DNA of 50,635 nucleotides, from NCBI GenBank assembly GCA_017477205.1, contig JAFUXE010000027.1:1-50635 (forward strand), read 5' to 3'. The notes beneath the pieces were generated by a model, which was given only the letters and a program-made list of their open reading frames with translations, ran no database searches and was not told where the DNA came from. Each line of letters opens with the position of its first letter. Within the stretch, counting starts at the first letter, position 1. The translations under genes were made by a program, and so were the position numbers. Positions 17,043 to 25,423 of the stretch are shown here, piece after piece. The DNA comes from Alloprevotella sp. (GTDB lineage: Bacteria; Bacteroidota; Bacteroidia; Bacteroidales; Bacteroidaceae).

Positions 17043-19247
17043 TCAGTCGCGTGAGACGGCCTTCACGCCCTTGACGGTGCGCAGCTTCTTGATGAGCTGC
17101 GTGAGGCGTTGCGTGTCGTCCACGAGTACCGTGAGCACGCCGCTGAAGAGGCCGTCGTTGGAGTCTATGCTGATGCTGCGGAGCATGATGTTCTCCTCCT
17201 TCGAGATGATGCTCGTGATGTTGTTGACGATGCCCAGGTCGTCGTTTCCCACGACGCGCAGCGTGATGGGGTACTTGCCTGTCCCCTTGCCGGCCCACCG
17301 CGCCCGCACGATGCGGTAGGGGAAACGCGACAGGAGGGCAGGGGCGTTGGGGCACCCCGTGCGGTGTATCTTGATGCCGCCGCCGGAGGTGACGAAGCCG
17401 AAGACATCGTCACCATAGACAGGTGCGCAGCAGCGCGCCATCTGGAAGTCCAGCCCTTTGAGGTTCTTGTCGATGACCAGGACGTCGTCCGCCGTCGGCA
17501 GGGTGCGCTGTTGCACGGACTCGAAGTTGAATTCCTCGGCGCGGCGCACGGGGGCATGCTCCGTTTCGCGCGTGTCGCGGTTGAGGGCTGCGGCGTATTG
17601 CTCTATGACGTTGTTCACGTCGATGCGCTCGTCTGCGATGTCGCGGTAGAAGTCGTTCGTTTCCTTATAACCCAGCTGCTTGATGAGCTTGTTCCAGATG
17701 CCTTCCTCCCAGCCTCCCAGCTTGCGGTTCTTCAGCTTGCGCTCAAGGATTTCGCGTGCGATGCCCGCTTCGGCAGCAGCTAGGTCGTTCACGGCGGCGC
17801 GGATCTTGGCTTTTGCGCGGGCGGAAACGACGATGTTCAGCCACTCAGCCTTCGGTGTCTGCGCGTTGGACGTGAGGATTTCCACGCGCTGTCCGCTCTC
17901 TAACTTGTGGCGGATTGGGACGTTGCGTCCGTCGATGCGTCCGCCCACGCAGCGGTTGCCAAGCCCCGTGTGGATGAGGTAGGCAAAGTCCAGCACGGTG
18001 GCTCCGGCGGGCAGTTTGTAGATGTCGCCCTTGGGGCTGAACACATAGACTGCCTCCTCATGGAGCGCACCGGAGATGTTGTGGGAGAGCGTGTCCTCGT
18101 CGCCGGCCTCCAGTGCCGCTCGGATGCCCGCCAGCCAGTCGTCCACGCCGCCGCCGGCAGCCTTGATGCCCTTGTAGCGCCAGTGGGCGGCCAGCCCGTG
18201 TTCGGCCACCTCGTCCATGCGTTCGGTGCGTATCTGCACCTCCACCCATTTCTCCTCGGGGCCGCGTACGGTGATGTGGAGGCTTTCGTAGCCGTTGCTC
18301 TTTGGCTTGGAGAGCCAGTCGCGCATACGTTTCAGGTTCGAGTCGTATTCCGCCGTCACTATCGAGAACACGCTCCAGCACTGCTTCAGCTCCTCCTTGG
18401 GCGGCGCGTCGATGATGACGCGTATGGCGAAGAGGTCATAGACGCCCTCGAAGGCGCACTGCTGCTTTTTCATCTTCTGCCAGATGGAGTGTATGCTCTT
18501 CGTGCGTCCCTTGATGTGGCAGCGAATGCCCTCGGCGTCCAGCTTCTCCCGTAGCGGCGCAATGAAGCGTTCGATGTAGGCGTCGCGGCTCTTCTTCGTC
18601 TCGTTGAGCTTTTCCTTGATGTGGTAGTAGGCGTCGTGTTCCAGGTATTTCAGCGAGAGATCCTCCAGTTCGCTCTTTAGCGTGTAGAGGCCGAGCTTGT
18701 GCGCCAGTGGGGCGTAGAGGTTCGCTGCCAGGGCGGAGAGTGCGCGGCGCTCCTCCTCCTGTGCCGCGTCCTTCACCTGCCGCATCATGTTCACACTGTC
18801 GGCAATCAGCAGCAGGATGGCTCGCATGTCGCCGCAGCGGGATACGAAGAGGTTGCGGAAGTCGTCCGTTTCCTTCACCTCCGTCTTCGCGTCCAGCAGT
18901 TCCTCGGCACGTCCGAAGGCGTGCAGCGTCTCGGCCACCTCGCACCCGAAGGGTTTCTCCGCCTCCTCCGGCTTCGTGCCGACGGCGCGCAGCAGGAAGG
19001 CGCGCAGCACGTGGCCGCGCATGCCGATGTCGTGAGCCGCAAGGCGTATGGCCTGCATGGCACACGTGATGCGGCAGAGTCCGAATGCGTCCTTCACGGG
19101 TGCGCCGGCTTCGATGCGTTCTTTTAGGAAGTCGTGCAGCAGCCTTGCTTCCTCTTTTGTGACGCGGGCGTTCTGTTCGTGCCATAGTGCGCGAAGTTCC
19201 TGCCGCAATAGGGCCTGTTCCTGTGGCGAAAATGCGTTTTCTCTCAT
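17043..19247 (-). CDS. RelA/SpoT family (p)ppGpp synthetase with a degenerate HD domain, 734 aa
   Basis: The protein makes the alarmone (p)ppGpp. The synthetase domain (about 245-350) is well kept: GRTKSIHSIWQKM, YDLFAIRVIID, RMRDWLSKPKSNGYESLH and EVQIRTERMDEVAEHGLAAH. A TGS domain (about 398-460, VYVFSPKGDIYKLPAG) and a C-terminal ACT domain (about 658-734, VVGNDDLGIVNNI) follow. The N-terminal region aligns with the hydrolase domain in helices only. Where active enzymes have LLHD-x-x-ED it reads LLRAVGTKPEE, so metal-binding residues are missing and hydrolysis is unlikely. The synthetase loop reads RMRD, closer to the RxKD of bifunctional enzymes than the ExDD of RelA. Bacteroidetes usually also have a bifunctional Rel elsewhere. 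A longer frame upstream overlaps nothing useful, and MRENAFSPQEQALL is a natural start. Confidence 0.9.
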   Translation of the reverse strand: MRENAFSPQEQALLRQELRALWHEQNARVTKEEARLLHDFLKERIEAGAPVKDAFGLCRITCAMQAIRLAAHDIGMRGHVLRAFLLRAVGTKPEEAEKPFGCEVAETLHAFGRAEELLDAKTEVKETDDFRNLFVSRCGDMRAILLLIADSVNMMRQVKDAAQEEERRALSALAANLYAPLAHKLGLYTLKSELEDLSLKYLEHDAYYHIKEKLNETKKSRDAYIERFIAPLREKLDAEGIRCHIKGRTKSIHSIWQKMKKQQCAFEGVYDLFAIRVIIDAPPKEELKQCWSVFSIVTAEYDSNLKRMRDWLSKPKSNGYESLHITVRGPEEKWVEVQIRTERMDEVAEHGLAAHWRYKGIKAAGGGVDDWLAGIRAALEAGDEDTLSHNISGALHEEAVYVFSPKGDIYKLPAGATVLDFAYLIHTGLGNRCVGGRIDGRNVPIRHKLESGQRVEILTSNAQTPKAEWLNIVVSARAKAKIRAAVNDLAAAEAGIAREILERKLKNRKLGGWEEGIWNKLIKQLGYKETNDFYRDIADERIDVNNVIEQYAAALNRDTRETEHAPVRRAEEFNFESVQQRTLPTADDVLVIDKNLKGLDFQMARCCAPVYGDDVFGFVTSGGGIKIHRTGCPNAPALLSRFPYRIVRARWAGKGTGKYPITLRVVGNDDLGIVNNITSIISKEENIMLRSISIDSNDGLFSGVLTVLVDDTQRLTQLIKKLRTVKGVKAVSRD

Positions 19248-19316
19248 AGCTGTGTTCTTTTATCTCTAATGGTTTTGTGAGTGGTTGGGGAATTTGGGAA
19301 GGGGGGACGAGGTTTC

Positions 19317-20120
19317 TCAGAAGTCGTCCAGTGTAGCGATGACGTCCTCGCGTCCTTGCTGCGTGAGCCAGTCCTCGACGAGGCGTCGGGCGATGCTCAT
19401 GCGGCCGGGAACGCGTGGCATGGTGTCCGCCGTGTACCATCCGCCGCGTCGCAGCTCGCTCTGTTGCAGCGTTATTTCTCCGGACACGTATTGCGCCGTG
19501 AAGCCCACCATCAGTCCGCACGGGTAGGGCCAAGGCTGGCTTGCGAAATAGCGGATGTCCGCAATGCGAAGCCCCGTTTCCTCCATCACCTCGCGCGCCA
19601 CGGCTTCCTCAAGCGTCTCGCCCGTCTCCACGAAGCCCGCCACGAGGCCCATGTAGTCGCTGCGGAAGTTGCGGCCTTGCACCATGAGGAGGCTGTCGCC
19701 GCGCGTGACGGCCACGATGACGGCCGTTGCCAGCTGCGGCCACACTTCCTTGCCGCATTCGGGGCAGCGCTTGGAAATGTCCGTGTCGAACTTCAGGGGT
19801 GCGCCGCAGACGCCGCAGTACTTCGTCTGCGCGTCCCAGTAGAGCAGCTCGCGCGCCTTTCCGGCTACGTCGTAGTCCTCGCGGGGTAGCAGGCGGAAGG
19901 CTTGGCGGAGTCCCATCTGCGTGAAGCCCGGAAGACGGTTGGGGGCGTCTGTCCTGATGGCGCAGAGCTCTTCGCCCGTGCGGCTTCGGAGGCGGAACAC
20001 GTGGTGCCAGGCCTCCGTGGGCACGGGGCACTGCCCGCCTTCGGGCAGGCGTCCGTCAGCGTCCGTCAGCAGTTCGTCCTTGCAGAATATGAGCCAGCGC
20101 ATGCTTTTCTCTCTTTTCAT
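19317..20120 (-). CDS. nudC: NAD(H) pyrophosphatase NudC (Nudix), 267 aa
   Basis: NudC hydrolyses NAD(H) to NMN(H) and AMP and removes NAD caps from RNA. A zinc ribbon (CGVCGAPL to CPECG, about 101-122) precedes the Nudix box GFVETGETLEEAVAREVMEE (about 164-183, continuing TGL). The NudC-specific SQPWPYP follows. All Nudix catalytic residues are present. The start at 20120 (MKREKSMRWLIF) is chosen because the open frame upstream (to 20279) is basic, low-complexity sequence that overlaps the phosphomutase stop. The ATG at 20102 is an alternative. The gene follows the phosphomutase gene with an inverted repeat between them. Confidence 0.92.
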   Translation of the reverse strand: MKREKSMRWLIFCKDELLTDADGRLPEGGQCPVPTEAWHHVFRLRSRTGEELCAIRTDAPNRLPGFTQMGLRQAFRLLPREDYDVAGKARELLYWDAQTKYCGVCGAPLKFDTDISKRCPECGKEVWPQLATAVIVAVTRGDSLLMVQGRNFRSDYMGLVAGFVETGETLEEAVAREVMEETGLRIADIRYFASQPWPYPCGLMVGFTAQYVSGEITLQQSELRRGGWYTADTMPRVPGRMSIARRLVEDWLTQQGREDVIATLDDF

Positions 20121-20142
20121 CTGTGTGGTGGGTGATACAGAG

Positions 20143-20190
20143 AATCGGGGCGCCCGAAGTTCTCTTTGCAGAACCCGGAGCTCCCCGATT
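20143..20190 (-). other. Imperfect 21-bp inverted repeat between the phosphomutase gene and nudC
   Basis: AATCGGGG (20143-20150) and CCCCGATT (20183-20190) form the base of a hairpin that continues to an AGAAC/GTTCT tip with mismatches between. It lies between the phosphomutase stop and the nudC start. No T-run follows on the minus strand, so partial termination or processing is as likely as full termination. Confidence 0.45.
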
Positions 20191-20211
20191 TCCAGAACTT
20201 CTCTCTTGCCT

Positions 20212-21969
20212 TTATTTGAGGCCGAGGCTCTTCTGAACCTCTTCCACCTTGTCCTGCGCACGCTTGCAGGCTTCAGCATATTCCTTGCCCGAGGCCATGT
20301 CGCCGCGCACTTCGATGTAGAACTTTATCTTCGGCTCCGTGCCGCTGGGGCGTACGCTGACCTTCGTGCCGTCCTCCGTGTACCACTGGAGCACGTTGCT
20401 CGGCTCGGGCATGTCCAGTGCTGCCTCATTGCCTGCGGCGTCGTACTGCCTGAGGAGCTTGAAGTCCTTGGTGCAGGTGACGCGGCTTCCTGCTATCTCC
20501 TTCGGACGGTCGCTGCGGAAGCGTTCCATCATGGCCTTTATCTCGTCGGCGCCGCTCTTGCCGGGTTTCACGACGTTTATGGTGTGGTTGTAGGAGAAGC
20601 CGTATTCGAGGTAGAGGTCCATGAGGACGTCGTAGAGCGTTTTGCCCTGGTCCTTTGCCCAGGCTGCGATTTCGCAGATGAGGCAGATGCTGGCGGGGGC
20701 GTCCTTGTCGCGCACTTTGTCATAGGGCAGGAAGCCGAAGCTTTCCTCGCCGCCGCCGATGTACTTCTGCTTACCCTCGCTGATGGCAATCTCGCGGGCA
20801 ATCCACTTGAAGCCCGTGTAGCAGTCGCGCAGTTCAACGTTGTTCTTCTTGGCAATCTCGGCGATGAGCTCCGAGGTGACGATGGTCTTCACGAGGAAGT
20901 CTGTGGGCTTGAGCTGTCCGAGGGCAATCTTGTTTTTGATGATGTAGTAGGAGAACATCAGGCAGGTCTGGTTGCCGTTGATGATGACCCATTCGCCCTT
21001 GTCGTCGCGGCAGACGATGGCCAGGCGGTCGGCGTCGGGGTCCGTGGCCACGACGAGGTCTGCGCCGAGCTTTGTACCGAGCTTCATGCCCAGCGTCATG
21101 GCCTCGGCGTTTTCCGGGTTCGGGGAGACAACGGTCGGGAAGTTTCCGTCCACGACCATCTGTTCGGGCACGACGTTGATGTTCTGGAAGCCCCAGCTCC
21201 GGAGGCAGAGGGGAACGATGACGCGTCCCGTGCCATGCATGGCACTATAGACAATGTTCAGGTCCTTTTGGCGCTGGATGACGTCGGCGTCGATGCGTGC
21301 CTCGCGCACGGCCATCATGTAGTCGTAGTCCATCTCGCCGCCGATGATCTTCACGAGATCCTCGTCCTTCTGGAACTTCACGTCCTCGATGGCCACCTTG
21401 TTGACTTCCTCGATGATGCCCTTGTCGTGCGGCGTGAGCACCTGTGCGCCGTCGCTCCAGTATGCTTTGTAGCCGTTGTACTCCTTTGGGTTGTGGCTGG
21501 CCGTGATGTTCACGCCTGCCACGGAGCCCAGCTGGCGTATGGCGAAGCTGATTTCCGGCGTCGGGCGCAGGCCCTCGAAGAGGTAGGCGCGGATGCCGTT
21601 TGCGGAGAAGATGGCAGCCACGGTCTCAGCGAAGAGGCGGCTGTTGTTGCGGCAGTCGTGGCCTACTACTACGCTCAGCTCGCCCTTTGCCCTGCCGGGG
21701 AATGCCTTGAGGATATAGTTGGCGAAGCCCTGCGTGGCCATGCCGACGATGTACTTGTTCATGCGGTTGGTGCCGGGACCCATGATGCCGCGCAGTCCGC
21801 CCGTACCAAACTCGAGGCTGCGGTAGAAACTCTCGATGAGTTCCGTCTTGTCGGGGTCTTCCACCATCTTGCGTACGGCGTCCTGCGTCTCCTTGTCGTA
21901 GAGTGGCGAGGACATCCACACTTGTGCTTTTTCCGTGCATTCACGGATGAGTGCTTCTTGGTTTTCCAT
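20212..21969 (-). CDS. Phosphoglucomutase/phosphomannomutase (alpha-D-phosphohexomutase), 585 aa
   Basis: This enzyme interconverts hexose 1- and 6-phosphates. The phosphoserine motif TASHNPKEYNGYK has its catalytic Ser at 158. The metal loop ATDPDADRLAIV, the sugar loop GGEESFGF and the phosphate-binding end VRPSGTEPKIKFY are all present, so all four domains are complete. Length (585) fits the PgcA/PGM2-like group that dominates in Bacteroidetes. Whether glucose or mannose phosphate is preferred cannot be read from sequence. The gene follows the GYF_2 gene by 37 nt. Confidence 0.95.
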   Translation of the reverse strand: MENQEALIRECTEKAQVWMSSPLYDKETQDAVRKMVEDPDKTELIESFYRSLEFGTGGLRGIMGPGTNRMNKYIVGMATQGFANYILKAFPGRAKGELSVVVGHDCRNNSRLFAETVAAIFSANGIRAYLFEGLRPTPEISFAIRQLGSVAGVNITASHNPKEYNGYKAYWSDGAQVLTPHDKGIIEEVNKVAIEDVKFQKDEDLVKIIGGEMDYDYMMAVREARIDADVIQRQKDLNIVYSAMHGTGRVIVPLCLRSWGFQNINVVPEQMVVDGNFPTVVSPNPENAEAMTLGMKLGTKLGADLVVATDPDADRLAIVCRDDKGEWVIINGNQTCLMFSYYIIKNKIALGQLKPTDFLVKTIVTSELIAEIAKKNNVELRDCYTGFKWIAREIAISEGKQKYIGGGEESFGFLPYDKVRDKDAPASICLICEIAAWAKDQGKTLYDVLMDLYLEYGFSYNHTINVVKPGKSGADEIKAMMERFRSDRPKEIAGSRVTCTKDFKLLRQYDAAGNEAALDMPEPSNVLQWYTEDGTKVSVRPSGTEPKIKFYIEVRGDMASGKEYAEACKRAQDKVEEVQKSLGLK

Positions 21970-22006
21970 GTGTATGTGTGTGTTTATTGTTGTATGTTTA
22001 TTATAT

Positions 22007-22489
22007 TTACAATGTGTGTATTGGCGGCGGTGGCGGCGGCGTTGTCCGCAGGGGCGGCGGGGGAGGGGGCGTGGTCATAGCCATACTCTCGGGCGCTGCC
22101 ACCGCGGCGGCCACCTCGGGCGCGGACATGGAGGACGGCGGCGTGACGGCCGTTCCTTCCATTTCGTTCAGGATGTTCTGCACCTGTTCCAGGGACATGT
22201 CCGTCGTGTCGTCGTGGACGTATGCAGGCGCAGGGGCTTCGTCGGCTTCCGCCGTTAGGCTCGCCGCGCTTTCCGCGTCCATGAATCCTGCCGCCATGGC
22301 AGGCGCGGGCGTGGGGAGCGGCGCATGGAGGGCCGTAGCCACGTCGCCCACCATCGAGGCCGGCAGCCAGTCGTCCATGCCTTCCCGCCACACGAGCGTA
22401 TCGTCCGTGATGCCCGCAGCTGCCATTTCCTCCGGCGATGCGGGACCCACGGCCTCCATGTTTTCGTTGATGTAGCGATATAGGTTCAT
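22007..22489 (-). CDS. GYF_2 domain protein with proline-rich tail, 160 aa
   Basis: Residues 1-52 are a GYF_2 (DUF4339) domain: LYRYINENMEAVGPASPEEM, then DTLVWREGMDDWLPA with the conserved W residues. The rest is Ala/Glu-rich and ends in two blocks of six to eight prolines (PPPPPPPLRTT, PPPPPPIHTL). There is no membrane segment in this copy, although many relatives have one after a similar domain. GYF domains bind proline-rich peptides, so the tail could be an internal or intermolecular ligand (inference). A -7 box lies at 22525-22532. Confidence 0.8.
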   Translation of the reverse strand: MNLYRYINENMEAVGPASPEEMAAAGITDDTLVWREGMDDWLPASMVGDVATALHAPLPTPAPAMAAGFMDAESAASLTAEADEAPAPAYVHDDTTDMSLEQVQNILNEMEGTAVTPPSSMSAPEVAAAVAAPESMAMTTPPPPPPLRTTPPPPPPIHTL

Positions 22490-22524
22490 CTTTTCTGCGT
22501 TGCGTTCAAACGTTGTAGTTGGGG

Positions 22525-22532
22525 CAAAAGTA
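22525..22532 (-). promoter_or_regulatory. -7 box (TACTTTTG) for the GYF_2 gene
   Basis: CAAAAGTA on the plus strand reads TACTTTTG on the minus strand, about 35 nt before the ATG at 22489. The -33 region is T-rich without a clear TTTG. The gene would head the minus-strand run GYF_2, phosphomutase, nudC. Confidence 0.5.
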
Positions 22533-22621
22533 GTATAAAAAAATGAATAAAAGCCCCTCCGGCTTGCTTTTTCCGCTTCCTTCTTCTATTTTCGCGCTAC
22601 ATTTCCAAAATAACCTACACT

Positions 22622-23620
22622 ATGAACATCCTTGAAAACCTGCTCGCCAAGGCGCGGGCAAACAAGCAAACCATTGTCCTCCCCGAGGCTGAGGAGGAGC
22701 GCACGCTACAGGCTGCCGACCGCGCACTGGCCGACGGGCTGGCCAACATCGTACTCATCGGACGTCCCGAGAAGGTCAACGCCCTGGCTTCCGAGAAAGG
22801 GCTCCGCCACGTCGGCGAGGCCACGCTCATCGACCCCCTGAACAACCCCCGTGCCGAGGAGTATGCGCAGATGCTCCAGAAGCTGCGCGAGAAGAAAGGC
22901 ATGACTATCGAACAGGCTCGCGAGCTCGTCAAGAACCCCCTCTACCTGGGTTGTCTCATCATCAAGAACGGCGAGGCCGACGGACAAATCAGCGGCGCCC
23001 TCAGCACGACGGGCGACACGCTGCGTCCCGCACTCCAGATTATCAAGTGCGCCCCCGGCATCACATGCGTCAGCGGAGCCATGCTCCTCATCACCGACCA
23101 GAAGCAGTACGGTCAGGACGGCGTCCTCGTCATGAGCGACGTCGCCGTCACCCCCATGCCCACCGCCGAGCAGCTCGCCCAGTTCGCCTACTGCACGGCG
23201 GAGACCGCCCGCGCCGTGGCCGGCATCCAGGAACCCCGCGTTGCCATGCTGAGCTTCAGTACGAAGGGCTCCGCCAGCCATGAGGTTGTCGATAAGGTTG
23301 TGGAAGCCACACGCATAGCCCGCGAGACGTGGCCCGAACTTCAGGTGGACGGCGAGCTCCAGGCCGATGCCGCCCTCGTTCCCAGTGTGGGAGAGAAGAA
23401 GGCTCCCGGCAGTCCTATAGCAGGACACGCCAACGTACTCATCGCCCCCAACCTTGAGGTGGGCAATATCGGCTACAAACTCGTGCAGCGCCTCGGCGGC
23501 GCCACGGCCATCGGCCCCATCCTCCAGGGCATCGCCCGTCCCGTCAACGACCTCAGCCGCGGCTGCAGCGTTGACGACATTTACTACATGATAGCCATCA
23601 CCGCCTGTCAGGCGCAATAA
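22622..23620 (+). CDS. pta: Phosphate acetyltransferase Pta, 332 aa
   Basis: Pta converts acetyl-CoA and phosphate to acetyl phosphate, the first step to acetate. The short form (one PTA_PTB domain, no DRTGG domain) is shown by the start MNILENLLAKARANKQTIVLPEA. Also present are GQISGALSTTGDTLRPALQI, ISGAMLLI-like FVSGAML (CVSGAMLLI), MLSFSTKGSASH, and the CoA/phosphate-binding end NLEVGNIGYKLVQRLGGATAIGPILQG. Length is normal. No acetate kinase gene lies next to it in this window, although the two are often paired. It is divergent from the GYF_2 gene. Confidence 0.96.
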   Translation: MNILENLLAKARANKQTIVLPEAEEERTLQAADRALADGLANIVLIGRPEKVNALASEKGLRHVGEATLIDPLNNPRAEEYAQMLQKLREKKGMTIEQARELVKNPLYLGCLIIKNGEADGQISGALSTTGDTLRPALQIIKCAPGITCVSGAMLLITDQKQYGQDGVLVMSDVAVTPMPTAEQLAQFAYCTAETARAVAGIQEPRVAMLSFSTKGSASHEVVDKVVEATRIARETWPELQVDGELQADAALVPSVGEKKAPGSPIAGHANVLIAPNLEVGNIGYKLVQRLGGATAIGPILQGIARPVNDLSRGCSVDDIYYMIAITACQAQ

Positions 23621-23664
23621 GTCCTCCCCCTTCCCGCATCAGCGGGAAACAGGCATAACGTCAT

Positions 23665-23694
23665 GTCGCCCCGGCCTCTTCAGGTCGGGGCGAC
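23665..23694 (+). terminator. Terminator hairpin after pta
   Basis: GTCGCCCCGGCC (23665-23676) pairs with GGTCGGGGCGAC (23683-23694) over 12 bp with one G-T pair and a 6-nt loop. GCCGTTTTC follows. It lies 44 nt after the pta stop. Confidence 0.75.
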
Positions 23695-23733
23695 GCCGTT
23701 TTCACCCCACCCCCACCGCGGGTGAGCCCATCC

Positions 23734-23886
23734 TCTGCGCAGGTAGCGCACCCCCTCTTCCTTGACAGCGCATTTCCCCCACCCAAGTAGCGCATTTTCT
23801 CTATCCTGACCGAGGTTTTCCTCTACCAAGGTAGAGCTTTTCCTCTATCAGGGTAGAGGATTTCCTCTATCAAGGTAGAGCTTTTC
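23734..23886. repeat. Short-period tandem array, three 22-bp palindromic units plus degraded units
   Basis: Three consecutive 22-bp units occupy 23821-23886. Each is a palindrome like CTCTACCAAGGTAGAG plus a spacer such as CTTTTC. Upstream (23734-23820) related fragments occur (GTAGCGCA twice or more, TTTTCTCTATCCTGACCGAGG), then the pattern fades. This is most of the 458-nt gap between pta and the next gene. I see no coding potential in it. Confidence 0.75.
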
Positions 23887-23972
23887 CTCAGCTTAGGATG
23901 GCTAACTGAGGAATTATGTCAAGAAAATGGTTTCCTCCTGGGGAAAACGGGTTTCGCTACGCATTCAGCAAC

Positions 23973-24000
23973 GGCCTGAAGGCCAAAGAGCCTCCAGGCC
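23973..24000. other. Hairpin downstream of the minus-strand membrane protein gene
   Basis: GGCCTGAAGGC and GCCTCCAGGCC pair with one mismatch and a 6-nt loop. It could end the minus-strand transcript that finishes at 24079, but no T-run follows on either strand. Confidence 0.35.
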
Positions 24001-24078
24001 GGGATGTTTCTCGCGCGCGTATGCGCGTACGTATATATAATAATTGTGTGCTTCACCCCGTCGCGGTGGGGGCGGCGG

Positions 24079-25014
24079 CTACCATGTCGTCAGCTTCGTG
24101 CCCGTCATCTGCTGGAGCAGGCTTACCAGCAGGCAGCCGTCGGGCACCTGGCCTATGGGCACGTGGATTTCCTTCATGTTGAGGACGCGCTGCACGACGT
24201 TGCGCTTCTGTGTCTCGTCACGAAGGGCGAGCCGCTCGTCCTTGCTGCGCCACTCCACGTGCAGGTTCTGCCAGGCGATGAACTGTTCGCCCTGCCAGAG
24301 GCCGTCGCGCGTGAGGATTATGGGCTTGTCATTCTTCGGGTAGAAGGGAACCTGTGCCGCCGGAGCGGTCTCCAGATGCTGGTGCATGGCGGGCAGGCGC
24401 AGGGCGCACCATTGGCGCTCGATGGCTTTCACGGCGAACCATATCCACGAGAAGGCCTCGCCGCGGTCGAACTCGTTGTGGTATTTTCCGGAGAGCTTGA
24501 GCAACGGAGCCCCCGTGGGCGCCAGTAGCTCCAGCGTGCGCGTGGTGTGCTTGTAGCGGTCGGACTGCATGTCATTGTCGCGGTCGGTCGTGTAGTGGCG
24601 CACCTTCTTGCTCTGTACGGCGGTCACCTGCTGCCATTGGACGGTGCGCCTGTCCGTCACGTTACCCCACTGGCGGTTGTAGCGCTCCCACATCACGCCC
24701 TGCGCGCAGACGTAGATGCGCTGGCATTTCCGGAAGGAGCGGAGGAGGAACAGGAAGACGACGGCAGCCGGCAGCAGCACGTAGAGGGGCAGCAGTTGCA
24801 GCCAGAGGGGCATCGCGGCTCCGGACTTTGCCTCGGACACGACGAAATAGGCGGCATAGGCCGTGCAGGCGATGCTGAAGACGGTCCATGAGAAGAGACA
24901 GCCCCATGATTTGTCGGCCTTGTCGTCGTAGGCTTCAATGACGGGAGCCAGAGGCGAACGCTGTAACTCGGGCGGCAGCGTGGTGATGAGGTATCTTTGG
25001 CGGAAGGAACGCAT
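24079..25014 (-). CDS. Membrane protein of unknown function with two transmembrane segments, 311 aa
   Basis: I do not recognise the family. Two hydrophobic segments (about 38-62, LFSWTVFSIACTAYAAYFVV; about 70-92, LWLQLLPLYVLLPAAVVFLF) form a hairpin near the N-terminus. A basic stretch (RSFRKCQRIYVC) then leads to a cytoplasmic or periplasmic domain of about 210 residues rich in strands and Trp. Its pattern (YVCAQGVMWERYNRQ, then WQQVTAVQ) looks like a PH-like or DUF-type lipid-binding fold repeated twice (second repeat LTRDGLWQGEQFIAWQNL). That fold is inference. It is the last gene of a tight three-gene minus-strand unit, 14 nt after the GtrA gene. Confidence 0.7.
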   Translation of the reverse strand: MRSFRQRYLITTLPPELQRSPLAPVIEAYDDKADKSWGCLFSWTVFSIACTAYAAYFVVSEAKSGAAMPLWLQLLPLYVLLPAAVVFLFLLRSFRKCQRIYVCAQGVMWERYNRQWGNVTDRRTVQWQQVTAVQSKKVRHYTTDRDNDMQSDRYKHTTRTLELLAPTGAPLLKLSGKYHNEFDRGEAFSWIWFAVKAIERQWCALRLPAMHQHLETAPAAQVPFYPKNDKPIILTRDGLWQGEQFIAWQNLHVEWRSKDERLALRDETQKRNVVQRVLNMKEIHVPIGQVPDGCLLVSLLQQMTGTKLTTW

Positions 25015-25028
25015 GGGGAAGTGGAAAA

Positions 25029-25418
25029 TTATGGTTGCTTGAATGTCACGAGGCGGTTGTAGATATAGTAGAGGACGTTATAGACCAGCATGGCGGCGAA
25101 GTAGGCCCAGGCCTCGGGCAGTACGGTCAGCAGGGCACGGAACGCTCCCCATTGCAGGAGCCAGCAGACGCCCGCGCCGAGGAAGAACGTAGCCCCCTGC
25201 CGCACCCAGCCGCTCTGGCGGTCGCGGAAGACGAAGAGCTTGTTCATGACGAAGCTGTTCGCCACGCCCGCCACGTAGGAGAGCAGGTTCGCGAGGTCTT
25301 CGCCCACGCCCAGCCAGCGCAGCAGGAAGAAGGCGGCAGCCGTGACGGCCGTGTTCACGACGCCCACCATGCCGTATTTCACGAGAAGCCACGCTTCGTG
25401 GCGCGTTCGCGTCGTCAT
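25029..25418 (-). CDS. GtrA family membrane protein, 129 aa
   Basis: GtrA proteins have four transmembrane helices and are thought to move polyprenyl-linked sugars in envelope glycan modification. Here the segments are near 10-30 (VKYGMVGVVNTAVTAAAFFL), 40-60, 75-95 and 100-120. The family marks FVMNKLFVFRD and NRLVTF at the end are present. Length is typical. No glycosyltransferase partner is adjacent, so the sugar is unknown. Gaps of 5 and 14 nt to the flanking genes suggest an operon. Confidence 0.88.
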   Translation of the reverse strand: MTTRTRHEAWLLVKYGMVGVVNTAVTAAAFFLLRWLGVGEDLANLLSYVAGVANSFVMNKLFVFRDRQSGWVRQGATFFLGAGVCWLLQWGAFRALLTVLPEAWAYFAAMLVYNVLYYIYNRLVTFKQP

Positions 25419-25423
25419 ATAGT

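Noticed and set aside
19921..22080. A 719-codon open frame on the plus strand opposite the phosphomutase gene
   Set aside because: Shadow of a conserved enzyme; no homology-like motif and biased composition.
23821..23886. Possible CRISPR array
   Set aside because: Units are contiguous without unique spacers, only three are well kept, and no cas gene is present.
23916..24182. An open frame of 88 codons after pta
   Set aside because: It is Arg/Pro/Gly-rich without domain, starts in a repeat-rich gap and overlaps the minus-strand membrane protein gene.
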